The position numbers were made by a program, and so were the translations under genes. Shown piece after piece: positions 55,326 through 64,000 of a DNA stretch of 64,000 nucleotides. Origin of the DNA: Gautieria morchelliformis (Eukaryota > Basidiomycota > Agaricomycetes > Gomphales > Gomphaceae). The notes beneath the pieces were generated by a model. That model was not told where the DNA came from, did no database searches, and saw nothing but the letters and a program-made list of their open reading frames with translations. Position 1 is the stretch's first letter. Every line of letters begins with the position of its first letter. The stretch covers positions 1 to 64,000 of the forward strand of contig WHVA01000325.1 of assembly GCA_015179125.1 (NCBI GenBank), given 5' to 3'.

Positions 55326-58300
55326 CTATTGGTCGTCCCGCACAAATACCCCCAGAGCCCCTTCTCCCGCCTTTGCATCGTCGTCCCCGTCACAACCAAC
55401 TAACCACGCCTCGACATGAAGATCAAACCGCCCTTCTGACACGAAGCAGAGACCCATTTCAACTTCTCGTTCTTCACCGCTTGTCAGCCTGCCCACTGGG
55501 ATATCTGATTGCACTCCTTGACACAGCACGTGCTCGCTTGGGCTCATCGTCACGTTCATCGTCAGAATTTGAGGATTCGCTAAATTTGAAGGTTAAATAA
55601 TGAAAATATTAGCAAGTACAACTCACGGCTTTGGTTGAGGATAGTCGTCCGCAAGTGTACAAATCGATTAGGTTGCGCAGTGGTCCTGCGTCCTCGAACA
55701 TCCGCATCTTGATCGTTGGCGTAGTCAACAAGCGCTAGTGTTAAACGCGTGCGTTCCGTTCTTAGCACATCCAACATCGGCGCAGTAAACCGCTGTTGAC
55801 GGAGCGATAGCAAGCCAAAGCGACTCCCCCCAGCCTGTTCCCAGACACCGTCATCGAAATGAACATACTGCGATGAAACACCGCACCTCTCGCCATCGAG
55901 CATTTATCCGATTGAAGAGCTCTTCCCGATACCAAAAGAGCTCCCGCTGATGCTTCTCTTCTCTCGATGTTAGCTTGGACTTGGATACGACGAATTGGCG
56001 ATCAGATAATGTTGGAATGGGAACAGACGTTTGCGTATCAGGCAGTAGAAATCGCTTGATGGGAAGGATAATGCTACAAAGAAGCGTGATTCAGCACCAC
56101 ATTACGCTGTAACTGCTATTTGATTACCGCGAAGTCGACCCTGGCGCTACCAGACGGGTTGTCGTACCTACTGGCATCCCTGAAAGGTTTGTCAGATTAG
56201 ACTAAATGGTCCTGTCAAGGAGGGCGTACATACCTTCCTGTTGCCGTTCAAAAGTCACCTCAAAGGGGATTCCATAGGTATTCCGGACATCCACCGTGAA
56301 GAGACACCACTCGCCATCCTCGTCACCGACGCCTTCCAGCGTCCGTTTCCACCCTTCACGCTCCGCCAACGCAGTACTACCCGTCTCGCTGGATGCCTGA
56401 GCGGAAACCACTGATGCGAAAGGCAAGATGTCCATGCCATGACATTCCAGCGTATTGTACACCGTGACGAGCACGGGGTACAAGACTTGCCGTGTGTAGA
56501 AGATGTCCAAAGAAGTTAGATCCTCCTGTCGGATATGCGAGTATGATATTTGAATCGTCCCGCTCGTGCTACAATTTATCCCCTAAGCAGCGCTCTGACC
56601 GCAGGAGACTGGTAACGCACCATCCTACTTTACCAGAACCGATGATAGTAAGCACGGCTTTCTCTCCGGGACCAACGGTTTTTGGCTCCACTTCTGGATC
56701 CCAGCGAAACACAGGGCGGCGTAGCAGCTCGTATTCGGTCTCGTACGTCTCGAACACAGGCATTTCGCCCTCCGCCAGTGCCTGCTGCGCTGGAGCCATG
56801 GTAGAGTCTACACATGTAACCTTTATGAATTCGATGGGGATCGTTGAAACGTTCTCGACTGTAAGCCGAATCGTTGACCTATAAACATAGTTCAGCATGT
56901 CCAAACCTATATATAAACCCTGTTGTGCGACTAACATTTCCCCGTCATACATCATAACAGCACCATGTGTCAGAGACGTTCTCCGAATTCTCATGAGAGG
57001 TTGTTGCGCTACAACATTGCACTTCAAAAAGGACAGCTCCGACGGCGTTTTCCTCGCCTTGGACGCTTTCCCTTTGGCAACAGACAAGCGCTTGTCACGA
57101 ATCCATGGCCGTGCATCCAATCCATTTTCCTTGATCCTGTGCACCTCGGCATTCCAAACACTCTTCCGCTTCTCTCGCGAACTATCCTCCTCTTCTGTGG
57201 CTAAGGGCAAGACGAACTCCCGTGGTGTCCCACCGTGAGCTTGGACAATGCATCCACGTACAACAAGTGTGCCAGGCTGGAGGGCATTGCCGACGATTCG
57301 CGTTACGTGAAAGGAGCCGGCTGGAATGGTCAAGACGAGCGGCTTTGATTGCAAAGTTACGCCAGATGTGCTGCCGGTTCAAGCTTTAATACCAGATGCA
57401 TCAGGCAACACATAAAACAAACCTTAAAGAGAGGCTCTGGAGTTCAAGATCAAACGCATACGGATTCTGCAGGGTGAGGATAAACTCAATGGGCTCATTC
57501 TGGACTACAATGGTCTGTTCAGAGCGAAAGTATGAGTTTAGCCTCATTCCAGGTCACACTAGAAAACAGACCTGTGCTTTCGATTTCGAAGACAGCAGGC
57601 GAGGGTTATAGATAAACGGGTCTTGCTTTCCTACGACAACGTTTATCTCCTCGCTTGCTGGTAGTAGATCTCGTGCGCGATGTTCGATAGGTAACCGAAC
57701 AAATGGTAAACTTCAAGATATGCCTATAATGAGCAAACTCTGAACAGCCAGTGAACATGCACGTACGGGCTAATCTCGACGCTGACTACCGGGTTTCCGG
57801 ACCAGTACTCCACGCGCCTATCGTCGCCTCTTCGTCGAGCCGTCACAAGAGCCTTTGCAGAGTTAGAGTATAAGTATGATTGATCCGAGGGGCCGATGAT
57901 GGTATGTAAGGCTCTTAGAGCTGAGAGGTCGAACTGAGCTACGGTGGTGTAGTCTGAAGAGGATCCCTTAGAAACCACGGACCGGCAAGCAGGAATGTGT
58001 TACCTGGAAGTGCCTCCACAATGGCCACTGCTTCTCGAACGATGCCTAACTGCAGCTCGTCCCAACCATACCGCAGCTTACGTCCCTCTACCTGTTCCTC
58101 GTCAATGCCTACTTCAACTTCACCTTGTGCATCTGGCCCGACGAGCTTGACTGACTCGAGATCAACACCATATACTTGGCATACATACTTAACCAGACGA
58201 ATGATGGTTTCGTTCCCCTCCGCTCTCTCATTTTCCCTGACAGCAACTCCTGGCTCTCCGATACCCAAACTTGTCGGTGAAAGCAAATTCCGCGCACTCT

Positions 58301-60069
58301 TGAGTGCTTCGTCCCTACTGCAAACAAGAAGGTCCATTACGGTACTTAATACCTCCCGCAGCACATAAACCTCTTTTCTGCGAAACCCGAGACATGAATA
58401 TGTTGTCGCCATGTGCTGTAGGAGACGAATGCGGTCGAGCGGCTCAAGGTGTAGCAGAAACGGCCCGTGGGCTTGTGCGAGGACACCGGCGACCTGGCTG
58501 CGTGAAATGCCAGTCACGGCACTCATACGGATGCGATGCGACTCATTAGGTGGAACGGGTGTAAATGTTGGTGGCAAGCCGGGTCGGATGAGAGTGGTGA
58601 ATGCGAGGGGTCCCCAACCTTTTGAGGCCCAAACGGAGAAAAGCAGTGCGGCGTGTCGGCAGACGCATGTTGTAAGAAGCAGAATGATAAGAGAAGAATC
58701 GACATCAGACGAAGGTGCGCCAGGAAGAGGTGTCGCTCGGGAGTACAAGGCAGTGGCCTGAGTGAGCTTTTCGGCCAAGTCCAGCCATGGCTCCCTGCCT
58801 TCGTTAGAAAAAGAGGTATGCTGTAGAATATTGAGCTGATGAAATTTCAATAACCAGGGATGTAGGGCCTTACGATTCCGTGTCCAGCGGTCCAGGCTTC
58901 CAGCAGTTGAACTGTACACTGTCCTTCAAGGGCCGCCGCATGCCAAATCATATCTTGAGATTTTGATAATAAAGATACTGATTCACCATACCTGTTCCTC
59001 CTAGTCAAAATATGGTCGTCGCGGCAAACTGTTTGCGGCTCACCAGACACCAGCATCGGCGCTTCTTCCGGCCAACAGATATAGATCGCCCAGAAACTTG
59101 AATAGTCTACCCGTGGGAGGAACAGTCAGGCCGCTCTGTCTGACAGACTTGGACGTCACAGTTGCCGCAAGTGAAACGTGGCGGGTGGGTACGATTGGAC
59201 GGGTGGGGTCGAAAGTCGACGAATGTCTAGCTGCGGGTGTAGAGGAACGATGATGGCCCAGCTCTGTGTGGTTTATGGGTGTTGGAGTGGGGGGCAATGA
59301 GTGGCTGGACGACGTTGGCGATTCATAAGATTTTCGTTGGTCTGAGAAGCTGGTGATGCTTGGGAAGAGGTTGGTATTGAGTGACTCCATGCCTATAGTA
59401 GATTCAAACGTTCGAGCCTGGAAAGGGATGAGGTAAAAGCAAGGACTCTCAAGGCGTACGTACAAGTTCTGAAAACTCTCCGAGGATGCTGGAGCACAAT
59501 TCGGCGATGAGAGTGCCAACGTAGAGTTCTTTGTTTCCCATAACTCCAGGAATAACAACCATACCTGAAAACGAATCGCCCAAGTTGGTTGTGCTGCTGT
59601 CCCCGTCCTCGAATACATAGCAATTCTGGGCAAGCGGGAAGAGCGAATTTGGTGGGAAAAGATTGGACACTGCTGCGTTGAACTGGGCAAGTATGGAAGA
59701 CAAGGAGGATGATACTGAACACTCTGCAATTCCTATGATACCAAGAGGAAAGTCCGAGGGCCTGAGAAGGGATAATGGGGTGTGCCAAGAGGGGGGAGGA
59801 TGTGAGAGGAAGCTGAGATGGAGGTGACCTGTGGAGAGGGGCGAAGGCATGAATCTAGCTGAGAATGGACTATCAGGGCCCAACCTGTCTGACCAATGAA
59901 ACTATATACCATGATCGTCGCGCCCGTCTGGAGGGATGTCGCCAAGTCTTATAGTCTCAAACGAGCGTATAAGATTTGTCCACCTGTCAAAGGCCTGTTT
60001 CTTGATAATGCCGACTGGAACTACGAGTATTCGTACATGGCCTAGAGACGCGAACGGCGGAAACTCCAT
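55326..60069 (-). CDS. TRS120: TRAPPII subunit Trs120, 1348 aa, 14 exons, with one in-frame TAG
   Basis: Specific subunit of the TRAPPII complex that activates Rab GTPases (Ypt31/32) at the late Golgi. Exons (upper to lower) are 60069-59464, 59417-59044, 58991-58874, 58820-58004, 57938-57767, 57710-57572, 57514-57423, 57370-56936, 56878-56621, 56568-56234, 56179-56128, 56073-55887, 55834-55627 and 55579-55326; they sum to 1349 codons in frame. Recognised segments are ILVVPVGIIKKQAFDRW, FMPSPLSTGHLHLSF and PSDFPLGIIGIAECS in the N-terminal part, WLDLAEKLTQATALY, INVVVGKQDPFIYNP and TYETEYELL in the middle, and WREAGGSRFGLLSLRQQR near the end. Codon 56 is TAG (59902-59904) within an otherwise continuous HGI.FHWSDRLGPDSPF. 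It is either a sequencing error or a true nonsense mutation; a downstream ATG exists about 20 codons later. Confidence 0.93.
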
Positions 60070-60144
60070 TACGACACGCGAGGAGCTCAGAACGCGCTTA
60101 TATTCGAGCGCCTATTGCTACGTTGTGGCGTACAACATTGACGA
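60070..60144. promoter_or_regulatory. 75-bp bidirectional promoter of TRS120 and DPM2
   Basis: Only 75 bp lie between the divergent start codons. This must contain both 5' leaders and part of both promoters, and there is no clear TATA box. Confidence 0.7.
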
Positions 60145-60520
60145 ATGGTGCGTAGTCGTCCAGTTGTTAGTCTTAGCTATCTCTGACAATGTGGGCGTAT
60201 AGGCCGTGAGCGACAAAGCCCTAGGAGGGCTGATGCTGGCAGTTGCTTCCATCGTATTTGTGTATTACACTGTCTGGGCGATGTTTCTCGTATGTGGTTT
60301 ACTTCACCACTCACCGCTTTAGTTCACGCTTGCTCGTCTCCAGCCTTTTTTCCCAACCTCCCATCCCATACACGAACTCTTCCCAGCTCGCGAATGGGCC
60401 GTACGGATACCAGCTTTCATCTTAGTCGTCGGACTCTCTGTTGTAGGCCTATTCATTGGCTCAGTTGTCATGAAGGAGAGAGCAAAGAAAAATGCAAAGC
60501 TAGCCGTCAAAACTGCTTAA
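60145..60520 (+). CDS. DPM2: Dolichol-phosphate mannosyltransferase regulatory subunit Dpm2, 88 aa, three exons
   Basis: Small ER membrane protein that stabilises the Dpm1 catalytic subunit, which makes the mannose donor for N-glycans, GPI anchors and O-mannosylation. Exon 1 is just the ATG (60145-60147). Exons 2 and 3 are 60203-60289 and 60344-60520, with introns of 55 and 54 bp (89 codons). After AVSDKALGG come two hydrophobic helices (LMLAVASIVFVYYTVWAMFL and AFILVVGLSVVGLFIGSVV). Between them is the family loop with PFFPTSHPIHELFPAREWAVRIP, and a Lys-rich ER-retention-like tail (KERAKKNAK) ends the protein. Length and motifs fit the family. Confidence 0.94.
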
Positions 60521-60785
60521 TATCCCTGTACACAATTGGGAAGACTACATCATGATCTATTCAATATTTATCATCAGTTGCAGACCACTCCTCGCCATCC
60601 AACTCCATTCAATTATTCAGGTATTCTACCAGGACTAAGATCCGACCAGCAAAGAAAGAAAATATTTCTTTATTTGGTTGTCAGAGGACGAAAGCGTCAC
60701 GCGTCCGGCGTTTCGTGTCGGACTGCGTAAGCGTGCAACAAGGACACGCTTGTTGTCACGTGACGACGCGTCCTTCCCCCGCGCC

Positions 60786-63700
60786 ATGTCCCTTCGTCGT
60801 CCTGCCACTGCTGCAGGCTCCCGCAAGCCTACCATGCTTCCCCCATCTGCAAGCTTTCGTCGCCCCAAATCAGCACTTGCGAAATCATTGGCCTCTTCTG
60901 CTGATGATCCCGTTCCACAAGAGGATGCACCACTTTCTGCTTCGCCTCGACAGCGCTACAAGAAACCCGCGCCAGTCCACGATGGCGAATCCAATATACA
61001 AGTTGTAGTACGATGCAGGCGTCGCTCAGACAGGGAAGTTCAGGATGGTTCACCAGTAATTGTCACGACCAATGGTCCACGCGGGGAGGATGTCACGATC
61101 GAAACTGCCTCTCCAAGCTCAGTCTTAGGTATTATCACACTCCCTCCGACGCGTACATATCCCTTCGATCGCGTCTTTGGACCAGAAGCGGACCAGGCCA
61201 TGGTGTATAACGATGTGGTTGCTCCCATTCTTGAGCAGGTCCTTTCAGGCTACAATTGCACCCTATTCGCATATGGTCAGACTGGTACCGGAAAGACGTG
61301 AGAAAACATAGATATTCAGTAATTTATTGTAGTGCTGATTCTACCTCAGTCACACTATGCAGGGCGACCTCACACCCTCTCACCTCGGCAACCCTTCAGC
61401 GGGTGCAGGCATGATACCACGCGTCCTCTTCAAGCTTTTCCAGCACCTTGAATCTCACGTAGCTGACTATAGTGTCAAGGTATCCTTTGTGGAGCTTTAT
61501 AACGAGGAACTTCGCGACCTACTTGCACCAGAGATGGCATCCCCCATTGGCAACACCCAGCCTATGGGTTTGGGCAGTGGGCAACAGGCTCAAACACAAG
61601 GAAGCACAGGCCTGAAAATCTTCGATGATTCTTCAAAGCGCGGTGTCTTCATACAAGGTCTTGAGGAAACATCGGTTAAAAACGCTGCAGATGCTATTGC
61701 GCTCCTGACGAAAGGCAGTCATAGACGCCAGATCGCTGCCACTAAATTCAACGATCACTCTAGGTATCCAGTCTTTCACTGCATATCTGTACATGCAAAC
61801 ATTGACAGCCGTATTCAGTCGCTCTCATTCCGTCTTTTCGATTACAGTGCATTTGAAAGAAACCTCTGCAATGGGAGATGACCTTCTCAAAGTTGGGAAG
61901 CTCCATCTGGTTGATCTTGCCGGTTCAGAGAACATTGGCAGATCGGGTGCCGAAAATAAGCGTGCCAGGGAGGCTGGTATGATCAACCAGAGTCTGCTCA
62001 CCCTCGGTCGTGTTATTAACGCCCTTGTCGAAAAGTCCTCCCATGTCCCTTACCGGTTTGTGCCTGCTTCTCGGTGTATACCATGACTCACGCCCTACAT
62101 TGCACCACAGCGAATCCAAGCTCACACGTCTACTCCAAGATTCACTCGGGGGTAGAACGAAAACGTGTATTATTGCAACCGTTTCCCCGGCACGATGTAA
62201 TTTGGAAGAAACGCTTTCAACGCTGGAATATGCTTTGCGCGCGAAGAGCATTCGTAACAAACCCGAGGTCAACCAGCGCCTCACCAAGAACGCGCTCATC
62301 AAGGAGTACGTTGTCGAGATCGAGCGCCTTAAAGCTGACCTCCTCGCTGCACGCGAGATGAACGGCATATACTTTTCACAAGACTCATGGGATCAGATCT
62401 CTTCAGAGAATGAGGCTCGGCAGGCCCAGTATGATGAGGCGAAACGTCAGGCTGCGATTGCGGAATCGCAATTGAACTCTGTTAAGGAAGAGTTTGAGCA
62501 GTGCATGACCTTGCTCACAAAACGCGAGGGGGAGCTCTCAGCTACTCAAGAGATGCTCCGGATTACCGCAGAACATCTTCATGCCAAGGAAGATGAACTT
62601 GAGACTGTCACAGAAGAATTGGAGGAAGAAGTCATCGTACGAGAGGCACATCAACAAACTGAGGCATCCTTGAACAGCATCGCTGAGGAACTCAAGACCG
62701 CATTAGAGCAGAACGTGCAAGATGTACATGGACTGTTTGACAAACTTGGTAATTACTACCTACGTCCTATCGTCTTGGACTGACCTATGGATCCGCCAGG
62801 CCGCAAGTCTGCTGTAGCAAGTGCCAATGCTCGGGTAGTATTGAATTCTGGCAAGGCGTTGGATGCAGGGGCGGCTTCCATGAGCACCCATCTCCAGGAA
62901 TTCATAAGCATGCACAACCAACTCAATGCCAAGCTGCGGGTCGGTGCCCAACAATACCAGGCAGCAGGAACTGAGGTAAGTTTATTATACTATCAGAGTT
63001 GCCAACTCCAACTTGTCCGTGTCAATTAGATCCTAGCGGCACAGTCGGATGTGATAGAAGGCCAGCTCCAGAAGCTAGCAGGATACTTACAAGTCATGCG
63101 ATCTGGGGAAGCTGCATCCAGCGACGCGATCGACGATGTACAGGCTGCAGTCAAGAATGCTGGTGAAGCCATGAAAGACAATTTCAACATATGGTCCGTC
63201 AACTTGAAGCAAATCTGCGAGTCCACGTGCAACGAAGTCCAGCTGTCGGGTCTCAGAAGTGCAGGCGCTGTCGAGAAGGCGTTCAAAGTGATGGCGGCGA
63301 TGTTAGATACTGTTATTCGTGAAGCTCGGGAATATGTCAGCCAGGAACGGGATGCTGCTGTCGAACTCGACATTTTAGCGAGAAACCATGCCAAAACAGA
63401 GGTGAGACTTCTCATGCCTTGCGTATCACAATCCCAATACTCCCAGCCTAGATCGACCATCTTCGTCAACAGAATGCACGACTGTCGCAGCTGCTACACG
63501 TTGAAAAGGTCAAGTCAGAGCGAGCGCGTGACGAGTTGATCCAACAAATCTCTGGTCTGCTAGGTGAATACACTGATGCACGAGACCAGAGCCTCCGTGA
63601 TAGCGTCTCAGACATACGTCAAAATATGTCGACGAGAGAAGTAATAGTCGGGGAGCTTCTTGGTGCACATACAGGCAAAGTTGAGGCTGGCGTGAAACGT

Positions 63701-64000
63701 AGAAGGGACTGGGATGAGTCGTTGGAGAAGCGCGGAGCTGATGGCAATGATGCTCGAGAAATAGGAATCAAGGTATTTTGCCTCGAAGTCACTATCACCT
63801 GGAATACTCATTATAATATAGACGATGAAGGGTGTTAGTGATGCGTGGACTGGCGGGGTAGCGACTGTGCAAGCCCGTGTTATAAGTTCCGTTACGCTGC
63901 AGATGACGGAGATGGACAAGCAGGCAGCAAGTATAACAGGTGCTTGCTCAGAAGGTGAGCGAAAGACTTCTACCAGGATGTCGCTCATCCCTCACAGCTT
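60786..64000 (+). CDS. Kinesin-5 (BimC/Cut7/Cin8-type) mitotic motor, 3' end beyond the window
   Basis: Plus-end-directed tetrameric motor that slides spindle microtubules apart. Exons: 60786-61297, 61350-61763, 61819-62055, 62111-62748, 62800-62975, 63030-63401, 63452-63772 and 63822 onward; all junctions keep the frame. A Pro/Ser/Arg-rich N-terminal extension precedes the motor domain: [22 protein letters not shown]-loop GQTGTGKT at the exon 1/2 junction, [54 protein letters not shown] (the kinesin-5 signature) and [18 protein letters not shown] stalk coiled coil follows. The start is the first ATG in frame after stops. The end is cut by the window edge, so the C-terminal BimC box cannot be checked. 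Confidence 0.95.

Noticed and set aside
59886..59910. 25-bp intron removing the TAG in TRS120
   Set aside because: GTATAT...GACAG is far below the minimum intron size and its removal breaks the reading frame.
60290..60322. 33-bp intron in DPM2
   Set aside because: Using the acceptor at 60343 instead gives a normal 54-bp intron and restores the conserved PFFPTSHPIHELFP loop.

Overview
The window reads as nuclear DNA of a mushroom-forming basidiomycete (Agaricomycetes). The evidence is many short introns of about 45-75 bp with GTRNGT...YAG borders, a decayed KDZ-transposase-associated cysteine-cluster gene, chromodomain-bearing Ty3 elements, and a block of conserved single-copy eukaryotic genes. 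All spliced gene models were built by eye. For each one the summed exon lengths close in frame, except where a defect is stated.

Left part (1-29 kb) is a retrotransposon graveyard with a readable order of events. At 1-10818 a minus-strand Ty1/copia element (running off the left edge) was hit by a Ty3-type element (240-10103, target duplication TCAGC), which was then hit by a second, coding-complete copy of the same copia family (1990-7132). After a decayed gene of an unrecognised family (11010-12774) comes a minus-strand KDZ-associated cysteine-cluster pseudogene. Its last coding segment (13318-13426) is cut off from the rest (22503-24060) by a solo LTR (target duplication CCATT). That LTR was hit by a 383-bp LTR-like unit (TAATC), and that unit by a full chromovirus of the solo LTR's own family (13932-21957, CACCA). 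This chromovirus has a Tf1-like self-priming signature and carries, antisense to pol, a spliced gene for a Zn(II)2Cys6 zinc-cluster protein. The element is also saturated with the pentamer CGGAA, which contains the CGG triplet such proteins bind. This is the most unusual system in the window. A 120-bp tandem array (27176-28470) abuts, and appears derived from, the 3' end of a zinc-finger gene (28440-29774).

Right part (31-64 kb) is compact and gene-rich: a single-pass membrane protein gene divergent from OST3 (N-glycosylation), a LigB-type extradiol dioxygenase, a questin-oxidase-like protein, conventional kinesin-1, a Pumilio/PUF RNA-binding protein, SEC16 (ER exit sites), ELF1 (transcription elongation), VPS55 (endosome-to-vacuole sorting), TRS120 (TRAPPII), DPM2 (dolichol-phosphate mannose synthesis) and kinesin-5, which is cut by the right edge. 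SEC16, TRS120, VPS55, OST3 and DPM2 all serve the secretory and glycosylation system. TRS120 and DPM2 start only 75 bp apart on opposite strands.

Several otherwise intact reading frames are broken by one base (PUF near 47438; pol near 18735, 18260 and 17880) or by one in-frame stop (TRS120 at 59902-59904). Sequence error is as likely as real decay, so these breaks should be confirmed before any gene is called dead.
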